This document shows positions 27,072 to 34,997 of a stretch of DNA of 64,000 nucleotides, one piece after another (position 1 is the stretch's first letter; every line of letters begins with the position of its first letter). The DNA comes from Fimenecus sp045613685 (GTDB lineage: Bacteria > Bacillota > Clostridia > Oscillospirales > Acutalibacteraceae). The translations under genes and the position numbers were made by a program. The DNA is taken from assembly GCA_045613685.1 (NCBI GenBank), contig JAZLBL010000014.1, positions 1 to 64,000 on the forward strand, given 5' to 3'. Below the pieces are notes generated by a model. That model ran no database searches, was not told the DNA's origin, and was given only the letters and a program-made list of their open reading frames with translations.

Positions 27072-27100
27072 TTGACAATACTTGACAAGTATGTTAAAAT
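27072..27100 (+). promoter_or_regulatory. Promoter of rpmG-secE-nusG
   Basis: TTGACA (27072-27077), 17 bases, TAAAAT (27095-27100). The spacer holds the inverted repeat ATACTT-GAC-AAGTAT (27079-27093). A leader hairpin, GTTATCTG (27164-27171) with CAGATAAC (27181-27188), follows before rpmG. From 26829 to 27071 I see no gene. Confidence 0.8.
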
Positions 27101-27210
27101 ACCCGTACCTCGAGAAAGAGGGCTTTATTTTTGTGCCCATTTTTATGAGGTAGGCTATACAAAGTTATCTGCTGATTTTTCAGATAACACATTAACGGAG
27201 GTGCCGAAAA

Positions 27211-27360
27211 ATGAGAGTAAAAATCACAATGGCTTGCACAGAGTGCAAACAAAGAAACTACAACACAAAGAAAAACAAGAAGAACACTCCTGACAGAATG
27301 GAAATGAACAAGTATTGCAGATTCTGCAAGAAACACACTCTCCATAGGGAAACAAAGTAA
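27211..27360 (+). CDS. rpmG: 50S ribosomal protein L33
   Basis: 49 residues, starting MRVKITMACTECKQRNY and ending KHTLHRETK. Two CxxC pairs (CTEC and CRFC) mark the zinc-binding form. GGAGGTG stands seven bases before the ATG. It heads the secE-nusG transcript, the usual place for L33 in Firmicutes. Confidence 0.97.
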   Translation: MRVKITMACTECKQRNYNTKKNKKNTPDRMEMNKYCRFCKKHTLHRETK

Positions 27361-27376
27361 TTCGGAGGTAAGTGAA

Positions 27377-27721
27377 ATGTCTGACAAGAAAGAAAAGACC
27401 ACTGCCGAAGTAGTTGAGAAGAAAAAGGATGCTGGCAAGAAAAAGGAAAATCCTTTAAAGAAAATTGGTCCAGCTATCAAAAAGTTCTTCAAAGACTTTA
27501 AGGGTGAGTGCAAAAAGGTTACATGGCCATCCGGAAAGACAGTTCTTAACAATTCATTGGTTGTAATTGTTGTTGTTGCAATCGTTGGTATCGCAATTTT
27601 TGCAGTTGACCAGGGTCTTGCAGCAATCATTGATGCTTTGGTAGGACTTGCTTCAAAAGAAGAAGTTACTGAAACAACAACAAAAGCAGCAAATATGATT
27701 AGCTTGTTTTTAATGAAATAA
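27377..27721 (+). CDS. secE: Preprotein translocase subunit SecE
   Basis: 114 residues with a Lys-rich cytoplasmic N terminus (about 1-50). It has the SecE signature FKGECKKVTWPSGKTVLNN and one membrane helix about 62-85. A Thr-rich tail with a second hydrophobic patch extends beyond the usual end at about 95 residues. SecE clamps SecY in the Sec channel. Confidence 0.93.
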   Translation: MSDKKEKTTAEVVEKKKDAGKKKENPLKKIGPAIKKFFKDFKGECKKVTWPSGKTVLNNSLVVIVVVAIVGIAIFAVDQGLAAIIDALVGLASKEEVTETTTKAANMISLFLMK

Positions 27722-27739
27722 TCGGAAGGAGATTAAGTT

Positions 27740-28297
27740 ATGGCAGAAATCTCCAAATGGTATGTAGTTCATACTTATTCAGGTTATGAAAACAAGGTTG
27801 CAACAAACATTGAAAAGGTTGTTGAAAACCGTAAAATGCACGACTTAATTTTAGAGGTTAAAGTTCCCACAGAAATCGTTACTGAAATTAAGGACGAGCA
27901 GAAAAAAGAAGTTGAAAGAAAAATCTTCCCAGGTTATGTAATGGTTAAGGTTGCAGTTTTTGAAGATGAAGAAACAGGCGACCTTGCAATGACAGATGAC
28001 ACTTGGTATGTAATTCGCAACACTCGTGGTGTTACAGGATTCGTTGGCCCAGAAAGCAAACCAGTTCCTCTCACAGAAGCTGAAGTATTTGCTATGGGTG
28101 TTGAAAAGAAAGTCATCGAAATCAACTATGAAATCGGCGATATGGTTACAATTATCGACGGTGCATTTGAAGGCATTATGGGTGTTGTTCGTGAACTTGA
28201 TATTGACAACAACTCAGTATGCGTAGTAATTTCAATGCTCGGCAGAGAAACTCCTGTCGACCTTGAACTCGACCAGGTTGAAAAGGTCGAAGACTAA
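27740..28297 (+). CDS. nusG: Transcription termination/antitermination protein NusG
   Basis: 185 residues. The NGN domain begins KWYVVHTYSGYENKVATN and contains KIFPGYVMVKV and TRGVTGFVG. The C-terminal KOW domain contains IGDMVTIIDGAFEGIMGVV. It binds RNA polymerase and couples to Rho or the ribosome. Located in the conserved secE-nusG-rplK order. Confidence 0.97.
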   Translation: MAEISKWYVVHTYSGYENKVATNIEKVVENRKMHDLILEVKVPTEIVTEIKDEQKKEVERKIFPGYVMVKVAVFEDEETGDLAMTDDTWYVIRNTRGVTGFVGPESKPVPLTEAEVFAMGVEKKVIEINYEIGDMVTIIDGAFEGIMGVVRELDIDNNSVCVVISMLGRETPVDLELDQVEKVED

Positions 28298-28336
28298 TTT
28301 ATTAATTTGGTAATTAGCGTGATACACGCTTTTTAT

Positions 28337-28397
28337 GACGCTTTTGTCAAAGCGTCGTGGGAGGAGCAGAAGAGCTGTCTGTTCCGCCATACCACGA
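28337..28397 (+). promoter_or_regulatory. Structured leader before rplK
   Basis: A hairpin GACGCTTT (28337-28344) with AAAGCGTC (28349-28356) is followed directly by CGTGGGAGGAGCAG and, downstream, CTGTTCC and CCACG (28392-28396), which can fold as a two-part stem. The GTGGGAGG...ACCAC pattern recurs before rplA. Probably a ribosomal protein autoregulatory site; which protein binds is inference. Confidence 0.5.
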
Positions 28398-28415
28398 ATT
28401 TTGGAGGTGCTAAAA

Positions 28416-28841
28416 ATGGCACAAAAAGTAGTAGGCTTTATTAAGCTTCAAATCCCTGCTGGTAAAGCAACACCAGCACCACCTGTTGGTCCTGCGCTTG
28501 GTCAACATGGTGTTAACATTATGGCGTTCACAAAGGAATTCAATGAACGCACAAAGAACGACATGGGTCTTATTATCCCAGTTGTAATCACAGTTTATGC
28601 AGACCGTACATTTACATTCGTAACAAAGACTCCACCTGCAGCAGTTCTTATTAAGAAAGCATGCGGAATTGAGAGTGGTTCAGGTGTGCCAAACAGAACT
28701 AAGGTAGCTACAATCACAAAAGAGCAGATTAGAAAAATCGCTGAACAGAAAATGCCTGACCTTAATGCTGCTACAATCGAAACTGCAATGAGCATGGTTG
28801 CAGGTACAGCACGCAGCATGGGCGTTACAGTAGTAGACTGA
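28416..28841 (+). CDS. rplK: 50S ribosomal protein L11
   Basis: 141 residues: MAQKVVGFIKLQIPAGKATP, PPVGPALGQHGVNIMAFTKEFN and the C-terminal rRNA-binding domain ending GTARSMGVTVVD. The frame is open 27 codons upstream, but that stretch is the structured leader; GGAGGTG before the ATG at 28416 sets the start. L11 forms the GTPase-associated stalk base with L10 and L7/L12. Confidence 0.97.
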   Translation: MAQKVVGFIKLQIPAGKATPAPPVGPALGQHGVNIMAFTKEFNERTKNDMGLIIPVVITVYADRTFTFVTKTPPAAVLIKKACGIESGSGVPNRTKVATITKEQIRKIAEQKMPDLNAATIETAMSMVAGTARSMGVTVVD

Positions 28842-28881
28842 TTCTCCTTGTGGGAGGAAAAATCAGAATCCGATTAACCAC
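28840..28881 (+). promoter_or_regulatory. Second GTGGGAGG...ACCAC motif before rplA
   Basis: GTGGGAGGA (28850-28858) and ACCAC (28877-28881) repeat the pattern at 28357-28395. The alternative stem GATTCT (28840-28845) with AGAATC (28865-28870) encloses the first half. Confidence 0.4.
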
Positions 28882-28902
28882 TATTTTGGAGGAAATTGAA
28901 TT

Positions 28903-29610
28903 ATGAAACACGGAAAGAAATATGTTGAAAGCGCAAAGCTTATCGACAGAACAAAACTTTATGATACAGCAGAAGCACTTGAACTCGCAATCAAGGGTGC
29001 AACTGCTAAATTTGATGAAACAGTTGAACTTCACGTTCGCCTTGGTGTTGACTCACGTCACGCAGACCAGCAGGTTAGAGGCGCTGTAGTTCTTCCAAAC
29101 GGCACAGGTAAGAAAGTAAGAGTAGCAGTTTTCGCAAAAGGCGATAAAGTTGATGCAGCTCTTGCAGCAGGTGCTGAATATGTTGGTGCAGAAGACCTTA
29201 TGGAAAAAATCCAGGGCGGCTTCATGGACTTTGACGTATGTATCGCAAGCCCTGATATGATGGGTATCGTTGGTCGTCTCGGTAAGGTTCTCGGTCCTCG
29301 TGGTCTTATGCCAAGCCCAAAAGCAGGTACAGTTACTCCTGACGTTGCTAAGGCTGTTACAGAAGCTAAGGCTGGTAAGATTGAATACCGTCTTGACAAA
29401 ACAAATATCATCCACTGCCCAATCGGTAAAGTATCATTCGGCGGCGAAAAGCTCAAGGAAAACCTTGACACACTTATGGATGCTATCGTTAAAGCTAAGC
29501 CAGCAGCAACAAAAGGTCAGTACATTAAGTCTGTTACTGTTGCTTCAACAATGGGCCCTGGCGTTAAAATCAACGCTAACAAATTCACAGCAGCTCCAGT
29601 TGCTGAATAA
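28903..29610 (+). CDS. rplA: 50S ribosomal protein L1
   Basis: 235 residues, with the L1 signature segments VELHVRLGVDSRHADQQVRG, LGKVLGPRGLMPSPKAGTVT and the C-terminal TMGPGVKINANKF. It builds the mobile L1 stalk and is the classic autoregulator of the L11 operon in other bacteria. Preceded by GGAGG. Confidence 0.97.
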   Translation: MKHGKKYVESAKLIDRTKLYDTAEALELAIKGATAKFDETVELHVRLGVDSRHADQQVRGAVVLPNGTGKKVRVAVFAKGDKVDAALAAGAEYVGAEDLMEKIQGGFMDFDVCIASPDMMGIVGRLGKVLGPRGLMPSPKAGTVTPDVAKAVTEAKAGKIEYRLDKTNIIHCPIGKVSFGGEKLKENLDTLMDAIVKAKPAATKGQYIKSVTVASTMGPGVKINANKFTAAPVAE

Positions 29611-29618
29611 TTAAACTA

Positions 29619-29647
29619 TTGACAAACCCATAAGGGTGTGTTAATAT
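29619..29647 (+). promoter_or_regulatory. Promoter of rplJ-rplL
   Basis: TTGACA (29619-29624), 17 bases, TAATAT (29642-29647). Confidence 0.85.
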
Positions 29648-29654
29648 ATTTAAG

Positions 29655-29775
29655 CTTGCCAAAGACAGTAGGTGCATTTAGCATAAAGTTTTGACTGCCT
29701 ACCGAGGATATTAGCATTTAATTAAAATGTTTCTATGCCTTTTCTGTCTTTGCAGAAGAGGCATATTTTTTCTCC
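29655..29775 (+). ncRNA. L10 leader with attenuator
   Basis: The leader contains AAAGACAGTAGGTGC and the matching GACTGCCTACCGAGGA arm, the kink-turn plan bound by L10-(L12)4 in Firmicutes. A terminator-like stem, ATGCCTTTT (29735-29743) with AAGAGGCAT (29755-29763), is followed by TTTTT, giving the usual attenuation output before rplJ. Confidence 0.85.
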
Positions 29776-29816
29776 TTGCAAGCGCATTTATAAAATTTAA
29801 TAGGAGGTGAATCCGT

Positions 29817-30332
29817 TTGCCAAGCGAGAAGGTTTTAGAATTAAAGAAACAGCAGGTGGCTGCTCTTAAAGAAAGAATCGACGCTTCAATCGCAGGTGTT
29901 GTTGTTGATTACAAAGGTATCAGCGTTGAAGACGATACAAAACTTCGTAAAGAGCTCCGTGAAGCAGGTGTTGAATACACAGTTGTAAAGAACACACTTC
30001 TTGGTCGTGCCATCGAAGGAACAAGCCTTGCTGATATGGGTAGCGTTCTTGAAGGAACAACAGCTATCGCAACAAGTAAAGATGACTATGTTGCAGCAGC
30101 AAGAATTCTCGGCAAATATGCCGACAAAAATGATAATTTCTCACTTAAATCAGGTTACCTTGATGGTGAAGTTATCAGTCTTGAAAAACTCGACGCACTT
30201 GCAAAACTTCCATCAAGAGAAGTATTGCTTGCTACAGTTCTCAGTGCATTCAATGCACCAATCGCATCTTTTGCTCGTGCAGTACAAGCTATTGTTGACA
30301 AGGGTGACGAAGCAGCACCAGTTGCTGAATAA
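29817..30332 (+). CDS. rplJ: 50S ribosomal protein L10
   Basis: 171 residues starting at TTG with AGGAGGTGA about seven bases upstream. Signature segments are ASIAGVVVDYKGISVEDDTKLRKELR, EYTVVKNTLLGRAI and the helical C terminus that carries L7/L12 dimers. It follows its own leader RNA, which it is expected to bind when in excess. Confidence 0.95.
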   Translation: MPSEKVLELKKQQVAALKERIDASIAGVVVDYKGISVEDDTKLRKELREAGVEYTVVKNTLLGRAIEGTSLADMGSVLEGTTAIATSKDDYVAAARILGKYADKNDNFSLKSGYLDGEVISLEKLDALAKLPSREVLLATVLSAFNAPIASFARAVQAIVDKGDEAAPVAE

Positions 30333-30384
30333 TTAAAAAACAAACTATAAAAATATTTGATTTAAAATTTGGAGGTAAATTACC

Positions 30385-30759
30385 ATGGCATCAGAAAAAG
30401 TTATGGCAATCGTTGAAGAACTTAAAGTTCTTACAGTTCTTGAGCTTTCAGAGCTCGTTAAAGCAGTAGAAGAAGAATTTGGCGTATCAGCAGCAGCTGC
30501 AGTTGCAGTAGCAGCTCCAGTAGCAGGCGCAGAAGCAGCAGCAGAAAAGACAGAATTCGACGTTGAACTTACAGAAGTTGGCGCAGAAAAAATCAAGGTT
30601 ATCAAGGCAGTTCGTGAAGTTACAGGTCTTGGCCTTGCAGAAGCAAAAGCTGTTGTTGACGGTGCTCCTAAAGTACTTAAAGAAGCAGCATCAAAAGAAG
30701 ACGCTGAAAGCATCAAAGCTAAACTTGAAGAAGTTGGCGCAAAAGTTACTCTTAAATAA
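30385..30759 (+). CDS. rplL: 50S ribosomal protein L7/L12
   Basis: 124 residues. An N-terminal dimerisation domain (about 1-33) is followed by an Ala-rich hinge. The globular domain has EKTEFDVELTEVGAEKIKVI and REVTGLGLAEAKAVVDGAPK. It recruits translation GTPases. A terminator follows directly; rpoB, the usual next gene, is absent here. Confidence 0.97.
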   Translation: MASEKVMAIVEELKVLTVLELSELVKAVEEEFGVSAAAAVAVAAPVAGAEAAAEKTEFDVELTEVGAEKIKVIKAVREVTGLGLAEAKAVVDGAPKVLKEAASKEDAESIKAKLEEVGAKVTLK

Positions 30760-30777
30760 TTTAAGAATAATCAAATT

Positions 30778-30811
30778 AACCCCATTCCATACGGAGTGGG
30801 GTTTTATTTTG
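30778..30811 (+). terminator. Terminator after rplL
   Basis: AACCCCATTCC (30778-30788), ATAC loop, GGAGTGGGGTT (30793-30803), then TTATTTT. Confidence 0.9.
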
Positions 30812-30899
30812 TCTTGATATAATCAACACAATGCCGGTTTTTGTTGATTATTAACAAAATGTGAACAAAATATTTGTTCAACATTTTGAATTAAAAGTG

Positions 30900-30928
30900 T
30901 TGAAATTGTTAATCATTAGTGTTATTAT
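30900..30928 (+). promoter_or_regulatory. Promoter of the 34-codon gene
   Basis: TTGAAA (30900-30905), 17 bases, TATTAT (30923-30928), 35 bases before the start. Confidence 0.7.
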
Positions 30929-30962
30929 GTACACATAGAGATAATAAAAGGAGGTGCACAAG

Positions 30963-31067
30963 ATGGATTTCAATGCTATCATCGAAATGATTACTGTTAT
31001 GTTCGCAGATTTTGATATTAACGAACTTATTGCTGTTATCATGGGTCTCTTTGGTCTTGGTGCATAA
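30963..31067 (+). CDS. Stand-alone 34-residue hydrophobic acidic small protein
   Basis: The frame starts ATG at 30963 with an excellent AAGGAGGTG (30948-30956), six bases upstream. It has its own promoter (30900-30928) and its own terminator (31087-31110), so it is a complete one-gene unit. The peptide begins MDFNAIIEMITVMFADFD and ends IMGLFGLGA. It has five acidic residues, no Lys, Arg or His, and two stretches of hydrophobic residues. It could be one or two amphipathic helices lying on a membrane, or a peptide that multimerises. I do not recognise a family. It is not a truncated neighbour, since rplL and the lipoprotein are intact. Confidence 0.7.
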   Translation: MDFNAIIEMITVMFADFDINELIAVIMGLFGLGA

Positions 31068-31086
31068 TTTAGTTTAATAAAAAATG

Positions 31087-31111
31087 GGTGTGCTTGACAC
31101 GCCTTTTTTTT
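31087..31111 (+). terminator. Terminator of the 34-codon gene
   Basis: GGTGTG (31087-31092), CTTGA loop, CACGCC (31098-31103), followed by at least seven T. It ends just before the lipoprotein ribosome binding site. Confidence 0.8.
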
Positions 31112-31125
31112 ATAGGGTGATATAT

Positions 31126-31764
31126 ATGAAAAAAGTTTTATGTTTAATATTTATTGTTTCTTCGGTTTGCCTTTTATGTGTTGGTTGTTCAAATGGTAAT
31201 GATGATGAAAATACTACAACATCAATAACTGAAAGTATTACAGAAACATCATCTACCACTGAAACAACAACTGAAAACCAAACAGAAAAACAAACCAATT
31301 CTCAGACGAATGTGAACAACTCTACCACAACTACAACTAAGAAATATCAGAGCAATCCGTTAATCAGTGATGAAGATATGGAGAAGATAGAAAACAGTAA
31401 TGCTGAAGTTTTTTTCACTGATAATCTAAACAATAAACATATTGTTGCTGTATCTGATAAATACGGTTCAAAAAAAGAAAACCTTGTTGCTCTGGTTAAG
31501 GTTAATGCCGAGTTTCCAAGTGCAACGGTGCTTGAATTTTCAGGCAAAACCGATGCGAATGGTGAGCTTATAATGACCTATGAAGAACTAAAATATGTTT
31601 ATGAAATAAATGAGGAAAAAAATACAATAGTAAAGGCCAGCAAAAATGGTCTTGATAATGATGGTGTTAGTTTTATTGAAGCAAAAATCTTAATTACTTT
31701 AACAAAAGAGTATTTTATTCCTGAATTGCCTAATCTTAAAGTAAATAAAAGATTACCCGAATAA
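31126..31764 (+). CDS. Putative lipoprotein of unknown function
   Basis: 212 residues. The N terminus MKKVLCLIFIVSSVCLLCVG is a lipoprotein signal with C21 as the likely lipidated Cys (CVGC, a slightly unusual lipobox with Cys at -3). A Thr/Ser/Glu-rich linker spans about 25-75. The C-terminal domain (about 80-212) has no family I recognise. The ATG at 31126 follows AGGGTGAT; the earlier in-frame start lies inside the terminator of the small gene. It is probably anchored to the outer face of the membrane. Confidence 0.75.
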   Translation: MKKVLCLIFIVSSVCLLCVGCSNGNDDENTTTSITESITETSSTTETTTENQTEKQTNSQTNVNNSTTTTTKKYQSNPLISDEDMEKIENSNAEVFFTDNLNNKHIVAVSDKYGSKKENLVALVKVNAEFPSATVLEFSGKTDANGELIMTYEELKYVYEINEEKNTIVKASKNGLDNDGVSFIEAKILITLTKEYFIPELPNLKVNKRLPE

Positions 31765-31774
31765 AAATATACAA

Positions 31775-31803
31775 AAGCAGTAGAAGTCTACTGCTTTTTT
31801 TAT
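31775..31803 (+). terminator. Terminator after the lipoprotein gene
   Basis: AAGCAGTAG (31775-31783), AAGT loop, CTACTGCTT (31788-31796), then a T run. Confidence 0.9.
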
Positions 31804-31862
31804 TGCAACAAAACATAATGTGTGATAAAATTTAATAAACATGTAAAATTCGGGTGATTGTT

Positions 31863-32300
31863 TTGTCAAAATATTCAGAACGTGCAGTTGAACTTTTTAT
31901 GAATGGTAAAAACTGTTCACAAGCAGTATTTGTAGCATTTGCAACTGATTTAGGACTCAGTGAAGAAATGGCTCTCAGTATTTCTGCGGGACTCGGTGGT
32001 GGTGTCGGCAGAATGAGAGAAGTCTGTGGTGCAATCAGTGGTAGTGCGATGGTGGTTGGACTTAAATATCATGAAATGTCAAAAGCGGAAGTTTATGAAA
32101 AAGTCCGTGCAATCGCAGACGAATTCAAAAAAACAAATCACTCAATAGTCTGTAAAGAACTTTTAGGTCTTTCAAAACCTGAAAAATCAAGTATTCCTGA
32201 AGAAAGAACAACAGAATATTATCAAAAACGTCCTTGCGTGCAAATTGTTGAAGATGCAGCTTTGGCCACAGAAAAAATATTGTTTGGTGAGGTAGAATAA
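31863..32300 (+). CDS. C_GCAxxG_C_C family putative redox protein
   Basis: 145 residues. The family pattern is visible: NGKNCSQAVF near the N terminus, SAGLGGGVGRMREVCGAISGSAMVVGL in the middle, then C in IVCKELLG and C in KRPCVQIVEDAA. The four Cys probably bind a metal or act in redox. The start is best taken as TTG at 31863 because GGGTGAT (31852-31858) overlaps the in-frame GTG at 31854. The stop abuts the next ATG with no gap, so it is translationally coupled to the glycosidase. Confidence 0.85.
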   Translation: MSKYSERAVELFMNGKNCSQAVFVAFATDLGLSEEMALSISAGLGGGVGRMREVCGAISGSAMVVGLKYHEMSKAEVYEKVRAIADEFKKTNHSIVCKELLGLSKPEKSSIPEERTTEYYQKRPCVQIVEDAALATEKILFGEVE

Positions 32301-34982
32301 ATGTCAGGCTCTTATGCATTGTTTGAAAATAATACTGCTATAATCGGCAACGATTATATTGAACGCAGATTTTCAACAGAAAACAATAAACTTGTTACAA
32401 CTGAAATTATAAATAAATGGGTTGAGGGTAGCAAAGTTCTCAAATTCAAAAAGTTTTCGGCAGAGTTTTTCATCGCATTTAAAAAGAAAAAACTTATAGG
32501 TTATGCGACGGATTTTTTATCATCAAATGATTTGGTGCTTGATAATGTAAATGTGTTCAAGCGCAGAGTGGAGTTTATCTTCAAACCCTATGCATATAAT
32601 GGTGCAAGAATTACGTTTATCGTCAACGTTGAAATTGAAGATGATAAACATTATATGCACAAATATATCGAAATGATGGTTGATTCTGATAGACAACATC
32701 TTATCACAATCGACTATATTGACTGTGAGCATATCTGCATTGATAATCTTGAACAAATGTGGACTATTGGGGATGTAGATAAAGCTCATATCAGTGGTTA
32801 CCACGCATCTCTCGGTCAACCATTTTATATGAACGGCTTGTTCTTTGGTTCAGAATTTCCTGTAACAGAAACAAAAATCAGAGATAAAGTCGGTTTTATC
32901 CGTTATTATACTGGCAAACGCTTTGACCAGTTGAATCTTAACTGTGGTCATACATTCAGAACTTGGAAAACTGTTGTTGGAGCTGCAAGAAGTCTTGAAC
33001 AAAGAGTTGTCCGTGAAGATTTTCTTACATATATCCGTGATATTTCAAGAAAAGTTCAACCAAGATTTCAATATAATTCTTGGTATGACCATATGCATGA
33101 TATTACTGACGAAAATATCAGTAAATCATTTATGGAAATAGAAAAAGGTCTTACAAATACACTTGTGCCACCCCTTGACTCTTATGTAGTTGATGATGGC
33201 TTTGTTGATTGGGATGCAGACTTTTGGGCGTTTAACAAAAAATTTCCTAATGAACTTTATCCAGCATCATCACTTGCAAGAAAGTTTTCATCAGAATTCG
33301 GTCTTTGGAATGGTCCACGTGGTGGATACAACGACAAGACAGGTAAATTTGGTGAAAATATGGAAAAAGCAGGCAAGGGTGGATATAACAAAGAAGCTGA
33401 CGATGTCTGCGTTTCATCTCTTGATTATATTAAAAATATAACTGACTATTACCTTGATTACACCAAGAAATTTGATATAAATTATTGGAAACTTGATGGT
33501 TTTCTTTTGACAGCGTGTAAAAACAAAAATCACGGTCATATAGTTGGTGGACATAATGGAATGTACCAATACACAGAAATGTGGGGAAATTGGATTAATA
33601 TATTCCGCAAACTTCGTCTTAACCGAGAAACTATCGGTAAAGATATGTGGATAAACCAGACAAGTTATTCAATCCCAAGCCCATGGTTCTTGCAGTGGTC
33701 AGATAGCTTATGGATTCAAAATAGTGAAGATATTGGCTTTATTGATAAGGTAAAAAAAGGCGAGAAGTTGGGCGACAAAGATGTGGACCGAACTCTTACT
33801 TATCGTGATAATTGCTATTATGATTTCAGCGTGGTAAGAAACTATCAGTTTCCTAATGAATTTTTATATAACCATGACCCGATTTATGGTAACACAGCAA
33901 AAATTTCAATGACCGACGAAGAATATCGTAAATATATGTTTATGATGACAACTCGCGGTACTGCTTTCTGGGAACTCTATTATTCATACAATATGTTTAA
34001 TGATGCAAAATGGCGTATAAATGCCGATGCACTTAGATTTATCCGTAACGAATATGATGTGCTCAAAACATCACAGTTTGTTGGTGGTTGTCCTGCAAAA
34101 GGTGAAGTTTACGGCTATTCTGCATGGACCGAGAATAAAGGCATTGTATCACTTCGTAACCCTGCAAATCGTAATCAAAAGTTCAAGTTTACTCTTGATG
34201 AATCATTTGGTACATTCAAAGGCACAGAAAATCTTAAACTTGCATTTGTTTATCCTTATGACCATCAAGAAGATGAAAATACATATAACTATGGTGATGA
34301 GATTTCGTTTGAATTAGCACCACACGAAGTTGTTATTATGAAATTCTCAAATTCAGATGAAAGTGCACCATCACTCGTTTATGGCAGATTTGATAGTGAT
34401 AGAGAACTTTTGCTTTTCTTTGATGACAGAATCTATATCAATTCAGATATGATTTCATCAAATGCAAAAATTGCAGAAGTTGAGTTGCTTGAAGATTATA
34501 GTACATTGAAAGTAACTTTTGAAAATCCTGTTAAAAAGCCATATGTATCTTTAACTGTTAAAAATGCTTTTGGTGATTTCACAGATATTACATTCAAGGG
34601 TAAATATTATCCTGACTTTATCTGCGACGATAATAAGTTACCAAGCGACAGAGATTTCACAGTTTATTGTACAGTTAATAAAGCAGAAGACGGAACACTT
34701 TTAAGCTTCGGTGATTTCTTTAATGTGAATAGTCATACTGGCTATGCTGTAATTCGTCTTAATGATAAAATTAGCCATAGTGAAGCATTTTTGAGAGTAG
34801 GGGATAAACTCTCAATCGTATGTGAACCAAATGGCTTGTTGAAACTTTATGTCAATGGCACTTTGGCTTGTTCAGCTTATAGCAAAGAACCTTTAATGCT
34901 TGAAAATACAGAAGTAATATTATCAGAAAATGCAACTGACCTTAAAATAATGTCAAAAGCATTTTCCTATGACGAAATATAA
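32301..34982 (+). CDS. Glycoside hydrolase of clan GH-D type (GH36-like), divergent, with LamG-like C-terminal region
   Basis: 893 residues without a signal peptide. An N-terminal beta-supersandwich (about 1-240) precedes a TIM barrel (about 250-600) containing FQYNSWYDH, LDSYVVDDGFVDWDADFW, FGLWNGPRGGY and INYWKLDGF. D399 in WKLDG is in the place of the GH36/GH27 nucleophile. The acid/base residue is not obvious; the canonical SDNTD block is replaced by a WSDSLWIQNSEDIGF segment. Residues about 730-893 look like a jelly-roll laminin-G-type module. An alpha-galactosidase or alpha-N-acetylgalactosaminidase is most likely, but the specificity is inferred. Linked to GH31 and GH43-like genes. Confidence 0.65.
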   Translation: MSGSYALFENNTAIIGNDYIERRFSTENNKLVTTEIINKWVEGSKVLKFKKFSAEFFIAFKKKKLIGYATDFLSSNDLVLDNVNVFKRRVEFIFKPYAYNGARITFIVNVEIEDDKHYMHKYIEMMVDSDRQHLITIDYIDCEHICIDNLEQMWTIGDVDKAHISGYHASLGQPFYMNGLFFGSEFPVTETKIRDKVGFIRYYTGKRFDQLNLNCGHTFRTWKTVVGAARSLEQRVVREDFLTYIRDISRKVQPRFQYNSWYDHMHDITDENISKSFMEIEKGLTNTLVPPLDSYVVDDGFVDWDADFWAFNKKFPNELYPASSLARKFSSEFGLWNGPRGGYNDKTGKFGENMEKAGKGGYNKEADDVCVSSLDYIKNITDYYLDYTKKFDINYWKLDGFLLTACKNKNHGHIVGGHNGMYQYTEMWGNWINIFRKLRLNRETIGKDMWINQTSYSIPSPWFLQWSDSLWIQNSEDIGFIDKVKKGEKLGDKDVDRTLTYRDNCYYDFSVVRNYQFPNEFLYNHDPIYGNTAKISMTDEEYRKYMFMMTTRGTAFWELYYSYNMFNDAKWRINADALRFIRNEYDVLKTSQFVGGCPAKGEVYGYSAWTENKGIVSLRNPANRNQKFKFTLDESFGTFKGTENLKLAFVYPYDHQEDENTYNYGDEISFELAPHEVVIMKFSNSDESAPSLVYGRFDSDRELLLFFDDRIYINSDMISSNAKIAEVELLEDYSTLKVTFENPVKKPYVSLTVKNAFGDFTDITFKGKYYPDFICDDNKLPSDRDFTVYCTVNKAEDGTLLSFGDFFNVNSHTGYAVIRLNDKISHSEAFLRVGDKLSIVCEPNGLLKLYVNGTLACSAYSKEPLMLENTEVILSENATDLKIMSKAFSYDEI

Positions 34983-34997
34983 TAGGGTGGGGATTAT

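Noticed and set aside
27094..27630. 178-codon minus-strand frame opposite rpmG and secE
   Set aside because: Antisense to the well-supported rpmG and secE genes; no ribosome binding site or domain.
30345..30716. Minus-strand frame opposite rplL rich in Ala and Ser
   Set aside because: Mirror of the Ala-rich rplL coding sequence.
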